Below, one piece after another: positions 27,580 to 35,769 of a DNA stretch of 64,000 nucleotides. Below the pieces are notes generated by a model, which was not told the origin of the DNA, did not search any database, and saw nothing but the letters and a program-made list of their open reading frames with translations. Every line of letters starts with the position of its first letter. Position 1 is the first letter of the stretch. The stretch lies in assembly GCF_000091325.1 (NCBI RefSeq), contig NC_014012.1, positions 3,989,685 to 4,053,684 of the forward strand. The letters run 5' to 3'. Source of the DNA: Shewanella violacea DSS12. Its GTDB lineage: Bacteria > Pseudomonadota > Gammaproteobacteria > Enterobacterales > Shewanellaceae. A program made the translations under genes and the position numbers.

Positions 27580-28632
27580 TCAAAGTGCTCTTAGCCACTG
27601 CTTGATATCTGGCCTGACATCCGGGCTAACGACTATGGCCATATGACTCAGTCCCGGTAATAGTTTCACTTCTGCCTTATTGTTATTCGGCAGCAAGCTT
27701 GAAATAAGCGCTTGGTACTTATCGGCGAACATGGTCTCGTCAGCGCTGCCTGCCAACAAGAGCAGTGGCTGACTGATGGCACTGATATCTTTTCGATAAT
27801 TCCGTGGTGCAAATGAGCTATTGAGTCTAAAGGAATAAGCCAGCGTCTCAGTGCCGTTGCGAACCGCCTCGGGCATATTGAACTCGATACAGTTGAGATG
27901 ATCCAGACCATGGATGCCAATACTATTTAGCATACTCAAGCCTATAATTCTGGCGGTATAGGGTTTAGCCCAGCCTCCGGCATTGGGCCTGGTCGTGGGG
28001 GCATTGTGATAGATGAAAGGTGCTAGCAGTAGGTAAGCATCGGCCAAATCGCCATACGCGCCTCCGGCGAAACGTATGGCTAAACCACCACCTGAAGAAT
28101 GTCCCCCCATGATGATAGTGCTGCTCTGCAAACCTTTCAGCTCAGCATCTTGTTGCAGCTGAACAATTAAATCCGCCAGATCATCTTCGAACTGGCCTAT
28201 ATAATCGATATCCCCTCGCCTGCTTGGACTCACCCCATGACCCCGCAGATCCGGCGTCACCACCTGAGCTAGCCCCTGCTCGCTAATATATTTGGCCAGA
28301 GGGAAAAATTGCTGACTGTGCCAGCCAGAGCCATGGAGCAGAATTAATACCTTGTCGGAATCACTGGCATAGTAGCGGTAATCCAATTGTGCCCCATCAC
28401 GGGCGGTATAACTCTGCAGCGCAGGCATGCCACTATAGTCGAGCCTCATCTCGGAGAAATCGATACCTTGGTCCACAAGAGCCCCTTGTTTTATCGAGCC
28501 TGCTTTATTCATCACGGCCTTAGCTTCGACAGCATCAGGCCCACCGAAATAGACAAGCCCGAAGGCTATACCCAAGTAGATAAGAATAGAGATACTTACC
28601 GAAATAAAAATCCGTTTTAATATTGGTGACAT
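27580..28632 (-). CDS. Membrane-anchored alpha/beta hydrolase (monoacylglycerol-lipase-like)
   Basis: 350 residues. An N-terminal hydrophobic helix (about 8-30, no cleavage motif) should anchor it facing the periplasm. The hydrolase fold has the oxyanion loop LLHGSGWHSQQF, the nucleophile elbow GGHSSGGG (Ser), a late acid in LAGSADETMF and the catalytic His in LPGLSHMAIV. The family is the 'hydrolase_4' lysophospholipase/monoacylglycerol-lipase group. Its substrate is unknown. Its stop is about 70 bases from the fadD terminator, on the opposite strand. Confidence 0.85.
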   Translation of the reverse strand: MSPILKRIFISVSISILIYLGIAFGLVYFGGPDAVEAKAVMNKAGSIKQGALVDQGIDFSEMRLDYSGMPALQSYTARDGAQLDYRYYASDSDKVLILLHGSGWHSQQFFPLAKYISEQGLAQVVTPDLRGHGVSPSRRGDIDYIGQFEDDLADLIVQLQQDAELKGLQSSTIIMGGHSSGGGLAIRFAGGAYGDLADAYLLLAPFIYHNAPTTRPNAGGWAKPYTARIIGLSMLNSIGIHGLDHLNCIEFNMPEAVRNGTETLAYSFRLNSSFAPRNYRKDISAISQPLLLLAGSADETMFADKYQALISSLLPNNNKAEVKLLPGLSHMAIVVSPDVRPDIKQWLRAL

Positions 28633-28728
28633 AATTTTCTATCTTGAATTAACAGGAAGTCAGAGTGACTGTATACAGAGACATAATGTCGCCATAGTCT
28701 GACAAGTTCAATAACAAGTTTGGTTCGC

Positions 28729-28936
28729 TTCGAATGAAGCTTGATTACATTTTCGGTTTTGCTTCTGGCTTTGTTGGTATTTGGTTGATTAATGAAAGTC
28801 GTACCTTCATGGTTATCTATCGCCTACCCGGCGGGGATGTGCACATGCTTCTGCGAGCCGCCGCAAGCACATCCTTGTGGGCTCTGCCAAAACATCCCTG
28901 TTTTGGAAGCTCACAGCTGCATCTACACTAGTTATT
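28729..28936 (+). repeat. Long non-coding repeat, copy R1
   Basis: Begins TTCGAATGAAGCTTGATTAC and ends GCTGCATCTACACTAG. Conserved blocks are GTCGTACCTTCA, CTGCGAGCCGC, TTTTGGAAGCTCACAGCTGCATC; CTGCGAG near the middle pairs with the CTCACAG-type block near the end. Short frames inside are not convincing genes. Confidence 0.85.
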
Positions 28937-28943
28937 TCCCCTC

Positions 28944-29370
28944 TTCGAATGAAGCTTGATTACATTTATGGTGGTTCATTTGGCAGTGTTGGTATTTGTT
29001 TGCGTGTTTGAAGGCCGTACCTTCACTGTAATTTATAGCCTGCGGCTCGCTTATGTGCACTCTTTACTTTGAGATAGTTCTGCGAGACGCCGGCTCTTGA
29101 TTTCATAAGAGTCATCCATGGAAGCTCTGCCAAATCAAACAACGTCCATGTTTAACGGCCAGTTCGGCAAAATATGTCTATATACAACAGCCAGTTCAGC
29201 TTCCATGCTTCTCGTTCATAGGCTCATGGCTATGCCATATTCACCCAGCCTCTCGTTCGGAGAGTATCACTTCGCGATACCTCACCCTGTTTTGGAAGCT
29301 CGCAGCTGCATCTACACTGGCTGATTTACAAGAAAGGTGTTTCTTCGATTTATGCTCTATTTCAGAAAAA
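28944..29370 (+). repeat. Long non-coding repeat, copy R2 (with insertion)
   Basis: Same start (TTCGAATGAAGCTTGATTAC), GAAGGCCGTACCTTCACTGTAA, TTCTGCGAGACGCC and the end GGAAGCTCGCAGCTGCATCTACACTGGCTGATTTA. It carries about 150 extra bases before the end block and continues into a TTTCTTCGATTTA tail also found in R4. Confidence 0.85.
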
Positions 29371-29410
29371 ATTATGCCTGCAGTCCTATTTATTCTGTCT
29401 TCTTTAATTT

Positions 29411-29456
29411 GCGAATGAAGCTTGATGACATTTTTGATTTAGCTTCTGCCCGTGGC
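29411..29456 (+). repeat. Long non-coding repeat, copy R3 (5' fragment only)
   Basis: GCGAATGAAGCTTGATGACATTTT followed by TGATTTAGCTTCTGCC matches the first 45 bases of the family and then stops. The bases from here to the next gene contain a short ACTAGATA tandem repeat (about 29560-29577). Confidence 0.75.
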
Positions 29457-29590
29457 CCTCTGTGTTCTCCGTGGTGAATAGCCTTTGTTATCCTCGAAGG
29501 TATGACAGTCCAATCTTTTCTTATGCCTGTGGCATAATGGCATTCAGTAGAGAACAGATAACTAGATAACTAGATAACAGAGTAGTGATA

Positions 29591-29860
29591 ATGGACAACC
29601 AGCAAGAAAGCTACATGACTGAAGAAACATTAATTGAAACTGTCGAGAATCAAATCGTCGACGGTGAACCCAAAAAGGTAAAAGAAACCTTGATGCGTCT
29701 AGTCATGACAGGAACACCGCGTGAAGAAGCGATTCAATGGATGGCCTGCGCGCTGGCTATCGAAGTATCCGATATCATGAAACATGGAGCCTCTTTTAAC
29801 GCAAAGCGTTATGACCAACATTTGGATGAATTACCTAATATGGACTGGTTAGAAGATTAA
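29591..29860 (+). CDS. Small conserved-looking protein of unknown function
   Basis: 89 residues from ATG 29591 (a GTG two codons earlier is possible). Acidic, cytoplasmic, mostly helical; KETLMRLVMTGTPREEAIQW followed by MACALAIEVSDIMKHG resembles short proteins often annotated as hypothetical in marine gammaproteobacteria. I cannot name a family. It sits between copies R3 and R4 of the long repeat with no other gene nearby, like a cassette within the repeat cluster. Confidence 0.65.
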   Translation: MDNQQESYMTEETLIETVENQIVDGEPKKVKETLMRLVMTGTPREEAIQWMACALAIEVSDIMKHGASFNAKRYDQHLDELPNMDWLED

Positions 29861-29879
29861 CAACCAAAGTGAGCTAGCC

Positions 29880-30105
29880 TTCGAATGAAGGCTGATTACA
29901 TTTTCTGATTTAGCTTCTGGCTGAGTTGATATTTGGTGATGGGTTTGAAGGTCGACCCTTCACTGTAACCTAACGCCTGTCTGGCGAGGTATGTGCATTT
30001 TTTATTTAGAGTAGGTTCTGCGAGTCGCTACAAGTCCGACCATGGAAGCTCGCAGCCGCATCTAAACAGGCTGATTTATAATAAAGGTATTTCTTCGATT
30101 TAAGT
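29880..30105 (+). repeat. Long non-coding repeat, copy R4
   Basis: Complete, compact copy: TTCGAATGAAGGCTGATTAC, TTTAGCTTCTGGCTGAG, GAAGGTCGACCCTTCACTGTAA, GGTTCTGCGAGTCGC, CATGGAAGCTCGCAGCCGCATC, GGCTGATTTA and the TTTCTTCGATTTA tail. CTGCGAG/CTCGCAG are perfectly complementary here. From 30106 to 30382 the sequence is very AT-rich with nothing recognised. Confidence 0.85.
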
Positions 30106-30382
30106 GATATTTGTTAGTGAGCTAACACGGAAATGACACCATATTATAAACGCAGCTAAATTTTACTCTTACCGATTAACTTAATTAACTTCCTACAGAA
30201 AATTAATTTATTAAAATTAAATTATTCTAGTTATAAATAACTAGTCATAAGCATACTTTAGATTGATATACATATAATATACAAAATCCATATTGCCATG
30301 AATTATTTCAGCTGTTAGCTTCCATAACTAATAAACTGATAGTCAGTAATATTGAATAATATAAAGTTATCGAGCACACAAA

Positions 30383-30790
30383 TTGAAAAATACACTACTA
30401 CATAAAGCAAAGACCTTACTTAGTTACATCCTTATTATTTCAGCTGGATTAGGTATTGGCATTGGAGCTAAGTATGGTTTAGACCTATATAATCAACAGC
30501 CAAACTTAATTTCACAAAACACAAACCCCCACTACAAAGGTGTTGATAGTAAAGTCATTATCTATACCACGCAGTGGTGTCCTTATTGTAAAAAAGCCAA
30601 GCAGTACCTAACAGATAACAGCATTGATTATATCGAAAGGGATATTGAATCAGGTAGTGAAGAAATAAATAGATTATATAAATCGATAGGCTATCCAGGA
30701 GTTCCAAAAATAGTTATCGGTAATAAAATTATAAATGGTTTTAACGAATCACTGCTATCTAATGTACTGAGCTCACAGGATTTACTTTAG
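30383..30790 (+). CDS. Membrane-anchored glutaredoxin-like protein
   Basis: 135 residues from TTG 30383 (no strong ribosome site). One hydrophobic segment (about 12-32) precedes a glutaredoxin domain (about 55-130) with the active site TTQWCPYCKKA, the cis-Pro motif GVPKIVI and the GFNES glycine motif. This is a dithiol CPYC type. With N-in topology the domain would face the periplasm, which is unusual for glutaredoxins; the orientation cannot be decided from sequence. Low GC content relative to surrounding operons and the two following unknown genes suggest an acquired segment. Confidence 0.8.
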   Translation: MKNTLLHKAKTLLSYILIISAGLGIGIGAKYGLDLYNQQPNLISQNTNPHYKGVDSKVIIYTTQWCPYCKKAKQYLTDNSIDYIERDIESGSEEINRLYKSIGYPGVPKIVIGNKIINGFNESLLSNVLSSQDLL

Positions 30791-30874
30791 GTAAACCAAC
30801 TTTAAAGATATTAATAGTAAAGCAGTAACAAGGTAGCGGAAATTACATTCATTATTTAATTACAAGGAAGCATT

Positions 30875-31159
30875 ATGATAAATAAAAAATTAGCAGTATT
30901 AGCGGCAAGTATAGGACTAGGTTTAAGCTCATTTTACGCTATTTCAGCACCGCAATGTGGAACCGATTCTCGATGCCATTATACATACGATAGAGCTATG
31001 TCTTCATGCATGAACACAACAAACCCAGTGGTGATTGATGGAGTTCGTTACGATAGATACAATACTCGAGCTGAATGTGATGCAGTCTACAGTGTCGATT
31101 TACAACGATGTCTAGCCGGTGATACCAATGGCCCAGGTGCGCCGTCGGGTTGTAATTAG
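30875..31159 (+). CDS. Small secreted cysteine-containing protein, unknown
   Basis: 94 residues with a clean signal peptide (MINKKLAVLAASIGLGLSSF...AISA) and a mature domain of about 70 residues with six cysteines (CGTDSRC, MSSCMN, AECDAVY, LQRCLAG, SGCN), suggesting disulphide-bonded periplasmic or secreted protein. AAGGAAG is well placed ahead of the ATG. No family recognised. It follows the glutaredoxin-like gene by 84 bases and could be an oxidative-folding substrate, but that is a guess. Confidence 0.7.
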   Translation: MINKKLAVLAASIGLGLSSFYAISAPQCGTDSRCHYTYDRAMSSCMNTTNPVVIDGVRYDRYNTRAECDAVYSVDLQRCLAGDTNGPGAPSGCN

Positions 31160-31168
31160 ATAAAAAAT

Positions 31169-31200
31169 TATGGGTGTAACTCAAATGATTTACACCCATA
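31169..31200 (+). terminator. Hairpin after the small secreted protein gene
   Basis: TATGGGTGTAA ... TTACACCCATA stem with a 10-base loop; followed by GTTACTTTTT. Confidence 0.75.
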
Positions 31201-31227
31201 GTTACTTTTTGATGAGATCAAGCAGAT

Positions 31228-31249
31228 AAAGGGGCCGGAGCGAATTAGG
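31228..31249 (+). repeat. 22-bp direct repeat, left copy
   Basis: AAAGGGGCCGGAGCGAATTAGG; a copy with two differences is at 32812-32833, 1.58 kb away. GGGG(T/C)CGGAGCGAATNAGG resembles the sequence found next to REP-associated or IS200-like transposases in marine gammaproteobacteria; no transposase gene is visible. The rest of the 31250-31654 gap shows nothing recognised. Confidence 0.7.
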
Positions 31250-31654
31250 AACTTCGAGTAAACTAAGATGCTTTTCCAAATCAAAACCCCATAAATTTTA
31301 GCCTGCACTCTAACCCTTCTCAGTCGAGAATTTTGTTCGTAATATCTAAGAAAATCTAAAATCGCAGAGATAACTTTCTCGAACTCATAGCCAGAGCGCC
31401 GCGTCTGAACGCATAGATTTCAAAGATAAAAGGCATGAGCCAAGAAAAAGTTATGGCTGTCCTTTATCTTTAGTTTCACTAACTCATTTCTGTCCATAAA
31501 CGAGTTACGGGCCAAGTAATCGGCTCTGTGTTTACCTGACCGAAACCGTTAAGATACAAAGTGTAACACGACATACGACCCCCAAAAGCATAACATCTTT
31601 ATTACAAACACTTCCATTTAACGGAAGAAGTCTTTATGTATAAGGATATTTATA

Positions 31655-32542
31655 ATGACACTAAAAAAAGCAGCAATTCTGGGCCTTTTATTTTCATCAA
31701 CCATTTCAGTGCCCGCACTGGCGATTGATTCAGTACATGTTGAATGCGATACCTGTGTAACAGACGCAGAGTTCATTACGGCTGCAAGGACTGAGGCTGT
31801 AAATAACAAAACAATCTTCGTTAACGTAATGAACTTCGAAAATTATGAGTTAAAAAAGTTCAAAACGACAAAAGATTACTATACGGAGTGTAAGGAAGAG
31901 CGCGAAGGCCAAATATGTCATAAGACGTATAGGACTTATACGTATGTTATATCGGTTACAAATTCAGAACTAAATCTCTTTACTGATTTAGCTGACTCAA
32001 TAAATGATGCCAGGAAATATTATTCTCAACGTTCAATAGAAATACCTTCGACAGTAGTAGGAAGTGGATATGAACTTATTGGTGCAGGTTATATAAAAAC
32101 CAAAGTCACTACCTATTTTAATCAAATGCCTCTAAAAAACAGTATCCTCGAAAAAGCGATAGTTGTTGCCGGTTCAGCTTCAAAAATAATTTCCACCTCA
32201 ATCAAATTTGAAGCCCCTGCATTAGTATTTTCTTTTGCTGATGGTGTAAAAGCCTACGCCATCGTTGATTTTGTAGACATGGATGACCAAACGCATTTTA
32301 AATTTATCAAATTAATTGATAAAAATGGAAATATTATTGATTTTACCAAATCAAATCCATTCTCTGAAAAAACCTACAATTTTACAGGAATAACACTTGC
32401 TTCATGGCAAGTATTTTACACTGCTTTGAACGCATATAGCTTAACCGTTTCAGGATCGTCAAGCAGAATAGTCCCAAGAGGAACCGTAACAATTGTTGTT
32501 TGTTCTGGTGGCGCCTCAGACCCTTGTAAAAACCCTGAATAA
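31655..32542 (+). CDS. Secreted protein of unknown function
   Basis: 295 residues with a signal peptide (cleavage near ALA-ID, residue 23). The N-terminal half has two cysteine pairs (CDTCVTDAEF and CKEEREGQICHKTY) and a TYTYVISVT strand; the C-terminal half is rich in beta-type sequence and ends VVCSGGASDPCKNPE. No catalytic motif, lipobox or membrane segment. I recognise no family. Low GC and isolation between two 22-bp direct repeats suggest horizontal origin. Confidence 0.7.
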   Translation: MTLKKAAILGLLFSSTISVPALAIDSVHVECDTCVTDAEFITAARTEAVNNKTIFVNVMNFENYELKKFKTTKDYYTECKEEREGQICHKTYRTYTYVISVTNSELNLFTDLADSINDARKYYSQRSIEIPSTVVGSGYELIGAGYIKTKVTTYFNQMPLKNSILEKAIVVAGSASKIISTSIKFEAPALVFSFADGVKAYAIVDFVDMDDQTHFKFIKLIDKNGNIIDFTKSNPFSEKTYNFTGITLASWQVFYTALNAYSLTVSGSSSRIVPRGTVTIVVCSGGASDPCKNPE

Positions 32543-32560
32543 TTACACACATTGATCAAC

Positions 32561-32586
32561 CTCTCCGCATAATAAAATGCGGAGAG
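32561..32586 (+). terminator. Terminator of the secreted-protein gene
   Basis: CTCTCCGCAT - AATAAA - ATGCGGAGAG followed by AAATCTATTTTTTC. Confidence 0.8.
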
Positions 32587-32621
32587 AAATCTATTTTTTC
32601 ACTATATCCAAGCTAAAATGT

Positions 32622-32771
32622 TTATAAACTCATCCCTCTCTCACCAAGTTCACGCCCTTGAGTCATTTCTTGCTGTAATGCCTTTCCAACTGTTGGAGCT
32701 GCTCGCTCAAGCCGTGCACTTGCCTGATCAAGTCCCTGACACTCGATTTTAATAAAAGACGGGACAGGCAT
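32622..32771 (-). CDS. Possible 49-residue small protein or gene remnant
   Basis: ATG 32771 to TAA 32622. The product starts MPVPSFIKIECQGLDQASAR, continues LERAAPTVGKALQQ and ends GRELGERGMSL. Composition is protein-like and amphipathic helical, but there is no clear ribosome site and the sequence lies beside repeat material. It could be an intact small gene or the remains of a larger one. No family named. Confidence 0.35.
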   Translation of the reverse strand: MPVPSFIKIECQGLDQASARLERAAPTVGKALQQEMTQGRELGERGMSL

Positions 32772-32811
32772 ATCTTTTGTGCTTTAGAACTTCCCCCCCT
32801 TGTTCAGTAAC

Positions 32812-32833
32812 AAAGGGGTCGGAGCGAATAAGG
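32812..32833 (+). repeat. 22-bp direct repeat, right copy
   Basis: AAAGGGGTCGGAGCGAATAAGG, partner of 31228-31249. A near-perfect stem CCCCCTTGTT - CAGT - AACAAAGGGG overlaps its left end. Confidence 0.7.
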
Positions 32834-32865
32834 TCAAACTTTCTTGTAAATCCCCAAGTGTGAAC

Positions 32866-32962
32866 GCGGCTGTGACCTTCCGTGACATGGACGTCACGGC
32901 AGAGCCCACAGGGATTGTGCTTGCGGCGAGTCACAGAAGTGTTTGCACATTTAGCGAGCCGC
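32866..32962. repeat. Nested inverted repeats (MITE-like fold)
   Basis: GCGGCT (32866) pairs with AGCCGC (32957), CTGTGAC (32870) with GTCACAG (32930), and CCGTGAC (32880) with GTCACGG (32893). One side arm contains GCCCACAGGG. No coding frame of merit. From here to the ABC transporter gene nothing else is recognised. Confidence 0.6.
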
Positions 32963-33074
32963 AGGCTATAAATATAACTGAGGTCATGGCATCCAGCCAA
33001 CCAAACACCAAAACCAAAACCAGCCCAATGAACCCACTCTAAAAAGATACTTGCTACTTGTTATCCGACAAGTT

Positions 33075-34964
33075 TTAAGTTTCTGTTATCAACTGCAAAC
33101 TAGCAAACTCTCGATAAAGTTCACTGCTCTGCATCAATTCTTGGTGAGTGCCACTCGCCACTAACTGGCCTCTTTCCATCACCAGAATCCGGTCGGCATT
33201 GAGCACTGTCGCTAAGCGATGGGCGATGATCAAGCTGGTCTTACCCACCATTAAGCTGTCTAATGCCTGCTTAACCTTGTGCTCACTGATGGCATCGAGT
33301 GCACTGGTGGCTTCATCGAGTAAGAGTATCGGCCTGTCGGCTAAAATAGCTCTGGCGATGGCGATTCTCTGCTTCTGCCCCCCGGATAATCTCACTCCTC
33401 GCTCGCCCAAATAAGTTTGGTAACCATCCCTAAATTCTGCGATAAATTCATGGGCGCGAGCGGCCTCACAGGCTTTAATCACCTCCTCCTCGCTGGCATC
33501 TAACCTGCCATACCGCACGTTTTCTAACACACTGGTGGCGAAAATAACCGACTCCTGCGGCACCAGAGCGTATTGTTGGCGTAGTATCTGCGGCTCAAGG
33601 TGGGCAATATCGATACCATCTAGCTCTATGGTGCCGGCGTTTAAACAGTAGAAACGTTGTAGCAACTCAAACAAGGTACTCTTGCCCGCACCACTGGCAC
33701 CGACCAGGGCTACCCTCTCGCCTGGGTGGATATGAATATCTAGGCCTCTAATCACCTCTGCATCATTAGCAGCTACAGACTTGTCACTAGTCTCTGTCTG
33801 CTCAAGCTGAGAGTCTTGGATATTTTGATAGCTAAAGTGCACTCCATTGAGCTTAAGATCGCCTTTGACCTTAGGTGGCAGTTCGACCGGATTATTTATA
33901 GTGGGAATATCTATGGGGGTCTCGATAAGCTCTATCAAGCGCTCGGAGGCACCGGCGGCCCTCTGTATATCACCGATCACTTCACTGATGGTGGCTACCG
34001 AACCCGCGACCATCACAGCATAGAACATAAATGCCGACAGTTCACCGCCGGTCATGCCACCGGACATCACATCATGAGCACCGACCCAAGTCACTAAGGC
34101 GATAGCAAAAATACTGAGGAACATCACTAGGGCGATGAGAATCGAGCGATACCAAATACGGCCTTTCGCCGCATCCATTACGGCTTCGACCCTGTTGCTA
34201 AACAGGGCCCTGTCTTGATCTTCATGGGAATAGGCCTGCACCGTATGGATCTCGTGTAGCGTCTCATCGACATAGGCTCCCAGATCACCGACTCTGTCCT
34301 GGCTCTTACGGGATAACTCTCTGACTTTGCGGCCGAAGAAGAAGATAGGACCCAATACCAAAGGAACGGCCAACAAGACCAGACCTGTCATCTTGATGCT
34401 GGTGATCCCCATCATCACGATACCGCCCATCACAGTCACGCTGGCGCGCAGAGCCATGGAGAGACTAGAGCCCACCACAGACTGAAGCAGAGTCGTGTCT
34501 GCGGTAAAGCGAGATATCACCTCTCCCGTTCGCAGCTTGGCATAGAAGCCCGGTGAAAGCTTAAGCAGATGGTCATATACTTTAAGACGAATATCGGCGC
34601 TGACTCGCTCTCCGAGCCAGGTCATCAGATAGAAGCGGCAGAAGACGGCTGAGCTGCTCAAGGCTGTGATACCTATCACCAGCATGATGATTTCGTTGAG
34701 ACGATTGCCATTTTCCTGTAAGAAGCCTTCATCCACCATAAGGCGAACACCTTGGCCTAAAGACAACCAGGCCATTGAGCCGATAAACAAAAATACGATG
34801 GCCGCTATGACTCTGGTCTTATAAGGTTTAAGAAAGCTCGCGATCCATGTCAACACTGACTGTTGGCGAACATGGGGCTTAGAACTCTTTGGCGCCGAAG
34901 CTGATGTAAGCGATTTAGTCGCCTCTGTGTTTATGGACGAGGCTGAAGAAGCATCTTGACTCAA
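33075..34964 (-). CDS. ABC transporter, fused permease and ATPase (MsbA/lipid-exporter-like half-transporter)
   Basis: 629 residues. After a 35-residue Ser-rich start there is a six-helix ABC type IV exporter domain (about 40-340) with coupling-helix features LSPGFYAKLRTGEVISRFTAD. The ATPase domain (about 370-625) has Walker A GASGAGKST, Q-loop, signature LSGGQKQRIAIARAIL, Walker B ILLLDEATSALD and H-loop IIAHRLATV. All catalytic residues are present; it should act as a homodimer. The cargo is unknown. It is on the same strand as the haem genes hutX/hutZ but beyond their terminator, so it is probably a separate unit. Confidence 0.9.
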   Translation of the reverse strand: MSQDASSASSINTEATKSLTSASAPKSSKPHVRQQSVLTWIASFLKPYKTRVIAAIVFLFIGSMAWLSLGQGVRLMVDEGFLQENGNRLNEIIMLVIGITALSSSAVFCRFYLMTWLGERVSADIRLKVYDHLLKLSPGFYAKLRTGEVISRFTADTTLLQSVVGSSLSMALRASVTVMGGIVMMGITSIKMTGLVLLAVPLVLGPIFFFGRKVRELSRKSQDRVGDLGAYVDETLHEIHTVQAYSHEDQDRALFSNRVEAVMDAAKGRIWYRSILIALVMFLSIFAIALVTWVGAHDVMSGGMTGGELSAFMFYAVMVAGSVATISEVIGDIQRAAGASERLIELIETPIDIPTINNPVELPPKVKGDLKLNGVHFSYQNIQDSQLEQTETSDKSVAANDAEVIRGLDIHIHPGERVALVGASGAGKSTLFELLQRFYCLNAGTIELDGIDIAHLEPQILRQQYALVPQESVIFATSVLENVRYGRLDASEEEVIKACEAARAHEFIAEFRDGYQTYLGERGVRLSGGQKQRIAIARAILADRPILLLDEATSALDAISEHKVKQALDSLMVGKTSLIIAHRLATVLNADRILVMERGQLVASGTHQELMQSSELYREFASLQLITET

Positions 34965-35034
34965 GGGGCATCCTTAATGGAGAAGCAATAACGAAAGATT
35001 AACTGCTTTTATTAACTTTATAAAAGGGAGAATA

Positions 35035-35064
35035 ACAAAGCCCGCGTTAAAAGGCGGGCTTTGT
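35035..35064 (-). terminator. Terminator downstream of hutZ
   Basis: ACAAAGCCCGC / GCGGGCTTTGT stem with an 8-base loop, between hutZ and the ABC exporter gene. Confidence 0.85.
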
Positions 35065-35115
35065 TTGTATCAGGAGGTTTTATAGCGAACATGCATGCTC
35101 GGTCTTCTCAGCAAA

Positions 35116-35733
35116 TTACGCTGACTCGGCAATCTCAGCTTCTACTTTTGGCGCGCCGCCGTGATGGCCGTCGCGCTTCCAGTCCACATCTAGCAATTCA
35201 GAACCCGTCAGGCTAAATGCCTGACCGAAGCCTTTCACATAGAGGCCATGGTGAGGTGTCAGCTTGAACAGGTTAAAATCTTTCAATACCGATAGATTAT
35301 CTATCATCTCACCAAACCGTGCCGACAGTGCCGCTACACCTTTGGTAAATACTTGGGTATCTCTGTCTACGATACTCGCATGGGCATCGAAGGTCAGGCG
35401 TTTGCGGGCGAAGATAGTTTTCGCTTCCGACTCATCTTCAACCAGCATGACAGATACTTCAGATGACTCTTTCAGGTTAGTGCCGTGTCTTGCAAGCTCA
35501 CTGACTAAGATATAGAAACCATCATCGGCGAGGGCAAAAGGGGCATAACTGGCATTTGGCACACCCGCTGCATTTTTAGTTGCCAGCTGTAATGAACTGC
35601 GACTGGCCTTAAACTCTTCGATTTCTGGCAGTAATTTTTCGCGCAATCTCTGCTCTTTAACTTGTGAGTTTTTTTTATCTGCTGACATTTTTTCTGCTGA
35701 TACTTTTGCTTCTGACGCTCTTGATTCTGACAT
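35116..35733 (-). CDS. hutZ: Haem utilisation protein HutZ/HugZ
   Basis: Cytoplasmic haem-binding protein of the split-barrel (pyridoxamine-phosphate-oxidase-like) fold, implicated in haem degradation or storage. It has 205 residues. After an Lys/Ala/Ser-rich start, EEFKASRSSLQLATKNAAGV, YAPFALADDGFYILVSELARH and LTPHHGLYVKGFGQAF are the family landmarks; the C-terminal region has another His cluster (DGHHGG). It lies 36 bases after hutX in the hugA-hutX-hutZ series. Confidence 0.92.
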   Translation of the reverse strand: MSESRASEAKVSAEKMSADKKNSQVKEQRLREKLLPEIEEFKASRSSLQLATKNAAGVPNASYAPFALADDGFYILVSELARHGTNLKESSEVSVMLVEDESEAKTIFARKRLTFDAHASIVDRDTQVFTKGVAALSARFGEMIDNLSVLKDFNLFKLTPHHGLYVKGFGQAFSLTGSELLDVDWKRDGHHGGAPKVEAEIAESA

Positions 35734-35769
35734 GAATTACTCTCTACACTCTGTATATTTAGGGCTATA

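Noticed and set aside
28734-29324. 65- and 68-codon frames inside repeats R1 and R2
   Set aside because: Not conserved between the repeat copies, which differ by frame-breaking indels.
32749-33042. 80-odd codon frames on both strands over the nested inverted repeats
   Set aside because: Compositionally odd, overlapping palindromes, no start signals; treated as repeat sequence.
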